Shown here: piece after piece, positions 15,501 through 38,519 of the stretch
Numbering within the stretch: position 1 is the stretch's first letter
Layout of the letters: each line of letters starts with the position of its first letter
NCBI GenBank assembly: GCA_902729315.2
Contig: LR746271.1
Location: 5,042,001 to 5,106,000, forward strand
Reading direction: 5' to 3'
Source of the DNA: Spirodela intermedia
Lineage: Eukaryota; Streptophyta; Magnoliopsida; Alismatales; Araceae
DNA: 64,000 nt
Program-made: the position numbers and the translations under genes
The notes under the pieces: generated by a model
Databases searched by the model: none
Told to the model about the DNA's origin: nothing
What the model saw: the letters and a program-made list of their open reading frames with translations, nothing else

Positions 15501-18500
15501 TAAATAAAATAAAACAAAATTGGTCTTTACGTCTAATGTATAAATTGATTATTAACTACCCACATGCCCAGGGCCTTACATATACTACGTATTCAGTGGC
15601 TCTTTGATAATCCTTGTATTCAATGAGCAAACTTATTTCTAATAACGCTATACGAAGTTAGTGTATAATGAAACAAAATTGTAAGTGAGCATAAGATCTA
15701 ATATACACCATATAGTCATCATAACTGATTGATAAATGGCCCAAGGACCTTATGTGGGTCCTATAACGAGTAGTTAAAATCTAGTGCAGCTTGTTAATGC
15801 CCTTACGTCTACTATGTGACCTAAAGCACGAGAATGCAATAAGATCATGAACTTTATGGCATTAGTTTAGACTCAATAAGACTTAATCTAACCCTTATTA
15901 GAATAGTACGCTGAGGTTAAGATAACTTATTTCCTTAAAAGGTAGTTTCATGTTTTCCGAACTCTACATAGCTTCAGATACTGATGACACTAGCCATTCT
16001 CTATGGGTTATATACCTTCACCCTACAATTTAAATGTTTGTCTTATTTAGGCATTTGCCCAATGGTCAACAATATCTTTTAGGTCTAAAGCTCAAAAGTC
16101 ATATAGGCCACACCCAGAACATCTGAATCAGTTTCATCCCATAATTTTTTCAAATAGATGATATTCCGTTGATATTTCAAAATGGATCCCATGAAAATCT
16201 AATTGCTTCATATCGTAAACTTTATAAATACACAATTAACAATAAATTCGTGGGCCATATCTGACAAACTTCTAAGTAGGCTTTATTGAAAGGCTCCATC
16301 ATATGCACTTGTAAACATTTTTTTCTCTTGAATTCATAAAGAAACCTCTGCCTACATTCAACTTTGTACATGACTTTTTATACAATGAGATATGAACTAT
16401 TTATGGCATCATTTGACAACAATTATCAAAGATGTTATTTGATCAAAAGGATTTAGCTATGTCACTAAATGCGATCAGTTGAGGTCGAAATTTAAATTAA
16501 CATTGAAGGATCATTCCATCTCCAGGGCCAAAAAGAATTTTGATAACTCAAGTGACCACAAAAACTATTATTATTGTCTCTGAGATTGCATGGACATTAT
16601 GCTCTCCTTTTCACGCTCTTTTTGACGTCCTATAATTGAATAGAGAATTACAATAATAATTTAAGGGCACGCTGAGTGTGAAAATTCTTCTTAAAAAGAC
16701 AAAAAAAAACATTATTACTTACCTTCATGTCGTCCATTCAGGATTAAATATCTTCCTCATCAAACTGCGTGGCACTTTAAAGGTACTCTAAAATCCCAGT
16801 ATTAAAAAATAAGGGTAATTTATTTTTTTATTTATTATCAATATTTCGAATCTTTTTTATTTCATTTTTTGTATACTTCGATAATTATTTCCTATATTAT
16901 CATTATTTGATACATATTTCATATTCACTAATAAGTTTTGGTATAAACTATAACTTTGACACTTAAATGTTTTGAGCATCTAGATAGGTTTTATAATGTC
17001 CAACTGCGTGAAATACAATTCAGATTTCTTTATGCTTTTAGTCAGATTTTGAATACCTGTTTCTTAGTTTTTCTTTACCCTCATCACTGCTATTCGTTTC
17101 TTTTTATAAGTTTTATTATAAGCAGAGTTTATTATAAAAAAATTCATTACTTTAATCTATTAAAATTTCAGTTTTTACATACTTCCTATTTTTCTTTACT
17201 TTATACAATTAAAGGCCCTCAGTAATTTTACAATGTTGAAACAGACAAAAAAACTTCATATCATTTCATTTCAAACAGAACAATGAGATAGAGTGAAATA
17301 AGGTAAATAGAACAATGATTCTAATCAAACGGGAGATAGATTGGAATCCACGTATAAACCAGTTTAACTCGGAAGTAGTTGGAACCCATGCCATAGATTA
17401 GTTTGGAATCCACAAGTGAAACTTAATATCAAATATTTCACGTGGATAGGCAATGTAAGCTTATTTGTTGTTAGTCAAAGGCCCATTAACAGGAAAGCCT
17501 TGACCTCAAATGCCCACAAGATTCTGCAACTCGTATCCTTTTATTGCCTGAGGAAGAACCCGTTGTTTGTGTCTTAAAGCTCAGACTCACCACATAATAT
17601 TTATGAAGGAACTCCACATTCCCTATTAGCTGGATTATTTCTCTCACCCCCCCCCCCTCCATCGTCTCCATTATTCTCTCACTTTAGAACTTTTTATCAT
17701 GATCAGGTCTCTTTCCAAGAAAGATTTGGACACTTTATTTAGACATAGCCTGAGTATTACAAATACCAAAATGTCCCATTCACTGGTCAACTAGAATACC
17801 TTTGTCTTTTGTCTCCTATTGTGGTCAAACAATGCTGGGAATCTATATTGCACCCTCTATTACAGCATTACTCGAGGACTAATTGCCCAGTGAATACGTG
17901 TAACTTGGTAATTTTCAAACATAGTAAGAGATAACCAATGCTTTAAACACCTCAATAATAAAATTATTCTTTTCACCACAAGAAGATATAGAAATGTGGG
18001 AGAGATAGGACAGAACACTGAAGTTCTATGTTGCAATAAGCAAATAAAGGATAGTATGATGCTACCTCCACACAAATATGCCATATATCTCCTGTCTTGT
18101 TCTTAGAAGGATCCAAAACAATCTCGATCATATTAGTACCCAGAGCTTCAACATTCTCCCTAAGTTACCAACGGAAGATGAGAAAGAAAAAAATTAATTT
18201 ACAATGAAGAAGGAAAACGTACTTCCATCTGCATCCAATTTAAAGCCAGAAAGTATCATTCACTCAAAAAAGTATGCCACCCAACTCAGCTATACGATAT
18301 TCCAGAACTGGATTCAACAGAAAAGAAGGACAACACACATTTCATTCCAGTTGAAATTGTCACAGTACTAAAAAAGTTCGATTAAGATCATGTATTCTCT
18401 CATGTGATTTCAATCTACCACATGTTGAAATATCTCAATAAATAGAACAGGGAAAAAGAAAACTACCTGACTGGTAATAAGTTATTTTCAACCTCAACAT

Positions 18501-21500
18501 ATAGTAAGGTCTACTGGCGAATGTTAAACAAAAAAATAAGAGTAAATTGGAAACAAGATATAATTCGTTCACGAATCAAAAGGAATATCTCATCTTATTT
18601 CTGAGGACGCAGAAAAAGAATATATCATAAGCTATTTACAGAGAAAAGTCAAAATAACGAGAAATGAAGCAGTTGCCATCATTAAAGCATAAGCATGCAT
18701 GACATAGGAACTGATTGCTTTGAAAGCCGAAAGTGACGGATAAACTCCAAGGAGGAAAGACAATTGCATAATGCTATTCATGCAGACCTTTTCAGGGAAA
18801 AACCTAACTACTTTTTCTACAATCACCTATTGGACTCCTGGGAGTAGGAGTGGACAGAATGATCTGAACATTTTCCTATCTTTGCACACGTATGTTGAAG
18901 CAAACTCATTTTTAAGGACTTTCTGGTGAAGCCACAAAGAGTAAATCAAATTTTAAATTAATCATCCTTTTTGACATGGCCATATATTGCATTTTGCATG
19001 GCATGCTGAAATTGTCTCCAGTTGAGGTTGGCTATGGCATCAAGTACTCAGAGTAAATTTAAGCAATTCCTTTCCAAAAATTCTAAGCCATCAACTGTGC
19101 GGTTTTGATTGATCAATTTACGGCTAATCTCATTATTCTCATGGAATCTAAGAAACCATGTTTTATAATAAAATAAAATAACGTAAAAATGAAAATTTTG
19201 AATAATTAATAAATATCAATACTTTTTCTGATGTGTGCATGAAAAAATTCAAGAGTTGGTAATATAGCTTAATACCTTTTAGTGTCTGACAAACAAAGTA
19301 TGACAGAAGATGCATGTTTTGAGAAAATAGCAAAGTTTATGCCATTCTCCACCTCTGATACTCCAAGCGGAGAAGCCTTTCCAGGAGAGACTTTCAGTGA
19401 AGCCTTTAACTTAGATGTTGTGGTGGCCTCTTCCTAGAATACATAAGAAAAAATTTGAGCATAACAAAAAGTTTGTGAGGATTTATACTATCTGCTAAAC
19501 GAGATTATATAGCACACAAATAATGTGATATGCAAAACTAGCATTTGCAGCAGTTGAGCTTCTGATACATCCCTAAGTTCGCAGATTGGTTTTCATATAG
19601 CCCAAATGGATAAACTAAGACTACACTATTTGGAGTACAATGCCATTCCAATATTGATGAATGGTTGCCCGTTTTACGCATGTGAACGAAAGAACAAATT
19701 ATGAGATAGGACCCTCTCTCATTAAAGATAAAAAATAATACTGAAAAATATTATTATCATCATTGGATCATGAAAAAGACCCGAAAGTCTTAACAGTGAC
19801 ATGAATCTCAAACATGAAAAAATATCATGAAAAGGAAAAAATGACATAAAAAGGCAGTAATGCTATGTTCATCTCATACAAAAGATAGCATGAAAATCAG
19901 GTTTCTGGTTATTGACTAATATGGAGGTTCATATGAAACAAATTCAGAAGGTGCGCCTTAGGTCCGTCAGCATATCAGAAAGCTAATTCTTCAAGTTAAC
20001 ACAATTCAATACATTTAATGAAAATAATGCGCAATCAGTTTATTAATCTTGTGAATTAATAATAATTTTAATAAAATTATTTAAATGAATCGCATTATTC
20101 TATTTTATTGCCAGTGCATTCCTAATATATAGAATTTATTTTAATTTCTTAATATTTAGTTTTGAAATTTTGGGAAATGTACTTGTATTTTTTATCTTTT
20201 CTTAAATATTCAGGAATTTTTTAAAATATCTACTAGACCATACTTCCATTTTTTCATGGCCTAGTTACCTAGGTGCAGAGTACTGGCACTTCCTTAGGCA
20301 CCTAAAAAACCCTTGATCATAGTTGCCACCAGTTGAACTTTTCCCAACAACTTGAAGAGACCTTTTAGAAGACACAGTGACAAAAGTGCTGCACATAACT
20401 CCATTAAAATGAAGAAAAGATGCTCACTAGAGTAGAATTTTCAACATGGTAATTGTATCAAGAGAAGTCCAAAAAGTAAGAGAAAAGACGGAAAAAAATG
20501 AATAAGAGAAGTGAGAAAGGATATGATATCTCCCATTCGCACAAGATCAAAAGAATTTGCAGTAAACAGCTGTATGAGACCGTACTTACATATCCAAATT
20601 CAAAATAGTTGAAATAAGAATAAGGCACGAGATAAAGTATAACCCATGGGGGAAGCGTTATCAACAATAAAAGAAATTCCGAAACCCCAAAAGACTGGCA
20701 AAAAACAAGAGGGGGGCGAAAAATACCTCCAGTACGGCATCTTTTCCAAAGTTGTTGTATATACTTGTCTTATAACGCCTAGTAGCGCTTTGCTTTTGCA
20801 CCTACATTGAAAACAGAACTGTTACTCAAGGCTCTATCTAAACATTCTCACAGAAGAAAGAAAACCAATGTAAAGTAATAAGCATTAAATGGCACATGCC
20901 TGGCTATATGCTTTCTGCCTTATACAAGGAATATAAGTTCTGCTCAATTTCAGCCTGTAAAGTAAGCCACGGAGGATAAGAAGCTGTAACATCGGTAATA
21001 AAGATGAACTAGAAATACGATAGGGTTTACATGGCACAAGGGATGGAATCACGAAAATAAGCATGAAGCTGATTTTTTTGCAATGTAAAGTCATTACAAG
21101 CAAATAGACGTCCATGAAACCATGGGCTGCATCAAGATTTAAACATAAGATCGAGTTATAGGCTGTATTTCTAGTTCTCTAGCTTTATTACCAATGTGAA
21201 TGACATCTGGTCTGCATTCTACGTTAAATAAGCTCTCTGGCTTTTAAGGTCTGAGTCATACTTATTATATAAAGCGCAACAGACAGTTCAACTATCCAAG
21301 GAACCTCATCACCTACGAACCTGGATTGCAGCACAGTGGTAAGTAGTAGTCTTCACTATAACAAGTGGCCATTCTTTGGTGAGTGATAATAGCATGAGTT
21401 AAAAGAATACAGCGCCTTTCCTCATATCTCATCATGGGCATTGGTTGTCTCTGTAGTTATGATGATTCAGTGACAAAAAAAATAATGGCGACGCTCAAGC

Positions 21501-22123
21501 CAATTTTTACCAAAACTAAATTGCGTATGATATCTATCCCAGGGTGCGCGTTTTCACTCATCAATTCTGATGAACAAGGAATTATCCAGTATCCTCTAGA
21601 TCGGGAAGCATTCAAAAGTCATAATACTGGTTTACGATTCTGGAACTCCCGAAGATTTCTCGTAGCTCACGATCATCACATTCTGTAAATACCTGCCTGC
21701 CGAGAATATATAAATCCTTGTCTAGTTTTCTTCAGTGAAAAACTAAAGATTATATAGATTGGTCGTTTCTCTAATTTCCGAAGATTTCTCGTAGCTCACG
21801 ATCAGAAACTAAAGAATTTAGCGAAATCCAAGAACAAAATGAAATGAAGAAGATCATACGTAAAAGAACAGATTCAATTCGTCTTCCTATCACTACCTGA
21901 ATCACGATCGTTTCAGGAAACATGGAAAGAAATCACATTCAAATTACCCGATGCGAAAGCGAGGGCCGCCGCCCGAGGAGGAAGAGCAGAGACAGTTGGA
22001 CAAGCCACGGATCGCCCCCTCCTTGCCACCGCGGTGACGGCGTCCGACGGCGCTGGAATCCAGCAAATGAGGATGCTCCCGGCGAGCCCACACCCCCTGA
22101 CTTAAACAGAGAGCAGACTCCAT
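555..22123 (-). CDS. ISA3: Isoamylase 3, plastid starch debranching enzyme (3' end off the left edge)
   Basis: Hydrolyses alpha-1,6 branches of starch or limit dextrins in the plastid; family GH13 with an N-terminal CBM48. Exons, high to low: 21948-22123, 20900-20954 (tentative), 20727-20801, 19276-19433, 18066-18159, 14887-15123, 14705-14809, 13781-13885, 12757-12891, 12548-12625, 12095-12152, 11487-11550, 10445-10544, 9776-9876, 7756-7807, 6883-6945, 3878-3967, 3695-3767, 2957-3036, 716-820, 555-653. Codon phases agree across all junctions from 20,801 down. All three GH13 catalytic residues are present: Asp in VDGFRFDLA (exon 10445), Glu in [10 protein letters not shown] (exon 9776), Asp in FVIAHDGFS (exon 3878), plus the VVYNHTNEA motif. 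[18 protein letters not shown] (exon 716) is typical of ISA3. The first ATG opens a Ser/Arg/Gly-rich stretch consistent with a transit peptide. About 700 codons are in view; by family length some 80-90 C-terminal residues lie outside. The junction at 2,957 uses a GC donor. Confidence 0.93.
6511..6760. repeat. Possible solo-LTR-like insertion in an ISA3 intron
   Basis: A stretch starting TGTTAGAC and carrying a GC-rich block (CGGTCGGCCCATC, CGGGCCGAACCGG) stands out inside the AT-rich intron between exons 6883-6945 and 3878-3967. It contains an inverted repeat at 6590-6620. The base composition and the TGTTAG start recall an LTR, but I could not define a matching 3' end or a target-site duplication, so the limits are guesses. 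Confidence 0.25.
6590..6620. repeat. Near-perfect palindrome, 15-bp arms with a 1-nt centre
   Basis: The left arm TATGGACTCTAGTAT (6590-6604) and right arm ATACTAGAGTCCATA (6606-6620) are exact reverse complements around a single A at 6605. It lies in an ISA3 intron inside the GC-rich block described for 6511-6760. Confidence 0.85.
20900..20954 (-). other. ISA3: Tentative second exon of ISA3
   Basis: Exon 1 (21948-22123) ends in phase 2, but the next clear exon (20727-20801) must start in phase 0, so a piece of length 3n+1 is missing between them. This 55-nt stretch has a good pyrimidine-rich acceptor, is open in the required frame ([19 protein letters not shown]) and ends CAG before a GC donor (GCATGT). 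It fits the phase arithmetic exactly, but it has no recognisable family motif because this is the poorly conserved region after the transit peptide. Confidence 0.35.
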
Positions 22124-23186
22124 GGCGGAGGAAGACGCGACGGAAATGGCAGCGAAACGGAGATCGAGGAGCAATGCGATCGGCCGGAACCGACTGGCCT
22201 CTACGACGCTCCCTTCACTTCTCCCATTCTTCCTCTTCCCGTCGTCGCCCCTCCCTCCCCTCCCTCCCTCCCTCTACCAGCCCAGGATGGCGGGACGGAG
22301 CTCCTCACGCGAACGACCCGTGTCCATGCGTGGGAAAGATTCTCCTGGACATGGTGGGGCCAGCTTCGTTTGAAATATCTGTTATAACGAGACGTGCCGC
22401 CCCATCCTCCCTCAGATCGTGACCGACGGTCCGGCCGTTGCCGTCGGTTCCTCCCACGTTTCAACGCATTATTTAGTTAAATAACCACCTTTATCCGTAT
22501 TACTACAGGCCACGGTAATTGTGTTATTTAATTAATACAAAACTATCTTTTAACAATTGCATAGCTTGAGATAGGTATATGGGACTATTATGCCAATTGT
22601 AGTGTGTTGGCTAGCCGTCCGGCCATTCCTAGCACAGATGTGCAAGCCTGGATGCTTTGCATGTGCCGTCAGCGTGCACCGCTGTGTACCTCTGTACTCA
22701 GGCCCCCTACCCCGCCTACGTGCCGCCGCGCATGTCCCTTGTGCCGCTGTGTGGAGCTGCCGTCGCACCGCCCATCTCTGCACTCGCACCGCACACATAC
22801 TTGTGAATTAACTCGAGTCACACCGCCGAAGTTCTCGTGTGCCATTGTAGTGCGTTGGCAGAGCCGCTCACCCATTTCTCGCAAGCATCGCATGTGACGC
22901 TCCATATGTTTGCTTGTGCCACTGTGTATGTCGCCGCCCATCCCAGCATGGACTAGCCGGTTAAGGAGGCAAATGAGGAAAAGGCATGGGAGGGCTCTCG
23001 TCTATGAATATAGGAGGTCCGCAGCCTCTTGGAGCAAGGTGGCCACAACGGCTTCTATACACTGTCTGGAGAAGAAGAATACACGTGTCTCTTGAGCTAT
23101 AGTTGCTTCTGCAGGAGGAGAAGGCTTCTTAGTGCTGCTGAGCGCGACTAAGACTGGCACAAGGTGGAGCGAGCAAGTTGTGCTGA

Positions 23187-23476
23187 CCCTCCACTTTGTG
23201 ACGAAACCTTCCAGGGATCTAAGTCACCTCTGTTACTTGCTGGTCAAGCCCCGGCCACTCAATGTAGTCAGGTTACTAACGTTGACTTTCATCCCTACTC
23301 AACGGGTGGGTCTTGCAGTCGAGCTCTTTGATCCTCCAACTTCTGACAAATCCTTAAGGGATCTAAGTTGCCGCTTTCACTTGTTGGTCAAGGCCCTGCC
23401 ACTCAACGTTCTCTCGTATTGACTAGCGTTGACTTTCATCCCTACTCAATGGTCGGGTCTTGCAGTCAAGCTCTCT
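23187..23476. repeat. Tandem duplication, about 145 bp, two copies
   Basis: Copy 1 (about 23187-23330) and copy 2 (about 23331-23476) share long blocks in the same order: GGGATCTAAGT, TTGGTCAAG or close variants, CCACTCAA, and CGTTGACTTTCATCCCTACT followed by a shared GGTCTTGCAGTC. The copies have diverged by substitutions and small gaps. Function is unknown; it lies in the shared promoter region. Confidence 0.75.
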
Positions 23477-23649
23477 ACTGCTTTGTATTGGTAAGGTTTG
23501 TCCATACTTAGTTGACAGATAAAACCAAGTGGTGCCTTTTGACTTTAACCTCCAGTCCATCCGTGTACTAAACAGCTTTGCCTGGAGAGCTCAAGGTAAT
23601 ATCTTGGAAATTAAGGGAACAACGGTTCTTATCTGTGGGGACAAGCCCT

Positions 23650-23806
23650 GCCCTCTCACTCTCTCTCCCCCTCCCTCTCTCCCTCTATCTATCTATATAT
23701 ATATCTCCCTCTCACTCTCTCTCTCCCCCTCCCTCTCTCTCTCTATCTATCTATATATATATCTCCCTCTCCCTCTCCCTCTCCCTCTCTCTCTCTCCCC
23801 CCACCC
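23650..23806. repeat. Compound CT/TA microsatellite, itself duplicated
   Basis: A block of CT/CCT repeats followed by TATCTATCTATATATATATCTC occurs twice in succession (about 23650-23708 and 23709-23769), followed by further CCCTCT repeats. It generates proline/serine- and Ser/Leu-rich open frames that are not genes. Confidence 0.85.
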
Positions 23807-24403
23807 CCCCTCTCGCCAGGAATAAATCCACCTGGTTTGGCGTTGCTTTCTTACCGGTCTCCGCTGTTCCGAGGGATTTGGAATTTCATTCTTAAAAGCG
23901 CTTTTAGAGATTTCTGAATCGACCTGACGACCGCTTCGTACCCGCGGGGCCACCATTTAGCTTATGGGCTTCCTAGGTACCAACTGCATCGCCACTTCCT
24001 GCATCCCCACCCCTCTCTGGAAGCTCTTTAGCCGCCGCCTCGTGCATGTATTCGAACCCGTCCCCCTCCTCCCGCCGCTTCCTGAGGGCCCTGTGCGGCG
24101 CCCTTCCGCCGCCTTCACTCCTTCTCTCTCGGGCACAGTGCGGTCCAATTTGTTCGACGCAGCATACGCCGGCTCGTCCCGTATATACCTCGTGAGTGTA
24201 GTTGCATCTTTTGTTCATGAGCTGCCTGCTTATCTTTTTGAAATGAAACAGTTTCATGTTCGATGTCTGCGGCCAAATTTTCTCATCTGGGGTGAAAATA
24301 TGTGCTTCAGTTTTTAAGAAGAAATATCTGATCGTCAGTGTGAACTTGTATTGCCAGCTGTGAACCTGCGGCGATTGGATTGTGTGTGGGGAGTGTTTCC
24401 TCA

Positions 24404-36702
<12,299 letters not shown>

Positions 36703-37298
36703 TGGTGAAGCCCCTACTTTTGGCAAAGAAATAGGAGCAAACTCTTCAGGGGCAGTACCCCTTTTGGTGATTATTTCCACTGAAGATTTCCTCCAAGCCA
36801 TTGCCATTCATTTTTTTTAACTGAAACAGAGCGGCATCCTGTATCTCTCCTAGACGAATTTGGTAGAGAGATCTCATACCGGCCAACAGGGTCCAGCCCA
36901 TAAAAATAGTAATTGATCTGGTGGTCGGATAGATTCCTTTGATTCAGATTCTCGCAGGTAACATCTGCGATATTTCTCCTCTGCTTTCATCTTAAGAGGC
37001 AATATATGGCAAGTTCTGTGTTAATCTAACCATTCTGGGTGCTGATTTGCCTAAGTTACCCAAATCGGTCCTTCCCCTCTTCCCCTTTCCAGTATTGGGT
37101 ACCTTCCTGGGGGCCGGGAAACCCATTTAATTGGCGGCTCTCCAGCTGGACGAAGGTTTGTTGCACAGTCCATTTCTAGGTTCATTTCTTGTTGATATAA
37201 TGAGCCTAATAATGCACAATAATGTGGAACCCTTGTTGTAATGCCACTGTGACGAACCTTCCTCTACCACTGAGAGGAACCTCCCTCTACGACTTACC

Positions 37299-37301
<3 letters not shown>

Positions 37302-37346
<45 letters not shown>
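37302..37346. repeat. (CT)n microsatellite
   Basis: About 22 uninterrupted TC/CT dinucleotides downstream of TGT. Confidence 0.95.
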
Positions 37347-37347
<1 letters not shown>

Positions 37348-37621
37348 GATGAATACATAATAGATGGTGACAAATATATGGGCCTATTCAGTGGACAAGT
37401 ACTTGAGCATGAGGATCTAATAATTTTGATTTTTTCTCCTTTTTTGCCTGAAAGGGTAGTACAGTTCAATTCTAGAGGATTCCTAATCATGTCTATGATT
37501 CACCATTTAGAAGAGCCTTCTTCTATGTAGCAACTGAATCATCTACCCACCCGAGCTCCCTGTTCCTCTCGATAAATATTCTCTTATATATGATGAAAAC
37601 TAGATGTGGTATTGCAATTTC

Positions 37622-38217
37622 GTGGGCTTCTTTTCTTTATGATGCATCTTTCGTTCACAATTATATGCTAAAAATGGATTTTTTTTTTTTATACGGGTAA
37701 CTAAATTGGAATTAAATTCTATGGTCTGTGTTGAATATTGCGTGCCAAACGTGTCCACATAAATCTGATCTCTATAATCCAAAAATAGGTAAAACAAATG
37801 ATTTAGTTGTTGCCCTTTATAAATCTTCAATAGTTATTTAAAGGAGATCATTTCGGTTGTGATACAAGGATCATTAAATTTCAATTATTTTTATAAATTT
37901 ATAAATGTTAATTTTCAAAATTATTTCCTTTATGGGGCATTTTCTGTTCACATTTATATGCTAAAAGTCGATATAAAATATTTATATGGGTAAGTAAATT
38001 GGAATTAAAACTTATGATCTTTGTTGAAAATTACGTGCCAAAATGTCCACACAAATTTGATATCTATAATCTAAAAATAAGTAAAAAAATAATAATTTGC
38101 TTGTTGCCCATTATAAATCTTCAATATTCATAAGTGAGCATTCCTTCCCACATTAAAGGAGATAATTTCTGTTGTGATGCAGGGATTATTGAATTTAAAT
38201 TTATTTTTATAAATAAA
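37622..38217. repeat. Diverged tandem repeat, two copies of about 290 bp
   Basis: Copy 1 (about 37622-37905) and copy 2 (about 37920-38217) share the same order of blocks: TATATGCTAAAA, GGTAA(C/G)TAAATTGGAATTAAA, TGTTGAA, CGTGCCAAA, TGTCCACA, TCTATAATC, GTTGCCC, TATAAATCTTCAATA, AAAGGAGAT and GTTGTGAT. Copy 2 has a small extra insert before the AAAGGAGAT block. The repeat ends about 300 bp upstream of the DiT1 start codon. Confidence 0.8.
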
Positions 38218-38519
38218 AAATATTAGAGTCCGGATTTGCTGAGGACTAAATGGCTTGTATTTTTGGAAATTAAACACGTGGAAGCACGGAGTAGAAAAAG
38301 AGATTGGAAAATTATGATAAAATCCCTCAAAGGAGAAATAATTATTTGTAACCCGGTTTCACAACAGCCGCACAGTCGTTTAGCCAGCTTTCGTGACCAT
38401 CTTCCTCCTCACGTCCCTCGCCTTCCACTCTGTGGACAGGCCCAAGTGAACTCGTCGGCAACGGCGGCGGCGGGGGTGGTGGAGCGGAAGACAAGGGTGC
38501 AGAGAGAGGAACCAGGAAA

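Larger units (their letters stand above)
22124..24403. promoter_or_regulatory. Divergent intergenic region between ISA3 and TGT
   Basis: The two start codons face away from each other, 2.3 kb apart. On the ISA3 side the DNA is GC-rich (to about 22,450). The middle holds a tandem duplication (23187-23476) and a CT/TA compound microsatellite (23650-23806). From about 23,950 the sequence is GC-rich again and is probably the TGT leader. I could not pin a convincing TATA box for either gene. The open frames here (for example 21922-22422 and 23973-24455) look like chance frames in GC-rich or repetitive DNA. Confidence 0.5.
36703..38519. other. Spacer between TGT and DiT1
   Basis: The start is the TGT 3' UTR. 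The rest holds a CT microsatellite (37302-37346) and an AT-rich tandem repeat (37622-38217). About 38,380-38,519 is GC-rich and is probably the DiT1 leader. No gene is recognisable. Confidence 0.6.

Noticed and set aside
15500-16730. Possible LTR or tandem duplication in the long ISA3 intron
   Set aside because: Similar short words recur (for example around CTTACGTCTA and AAACAAAATTG), but I could not align two copies with confidence.
21922-22422. Plus-strand open frame of 166 codons over the ISA3 first exon
   Set aside because: It lies antisense to ISA3 exon 1 and its GC-rich leader and shows only Arg/Pro/Ser-rich composition; a shadow frame.
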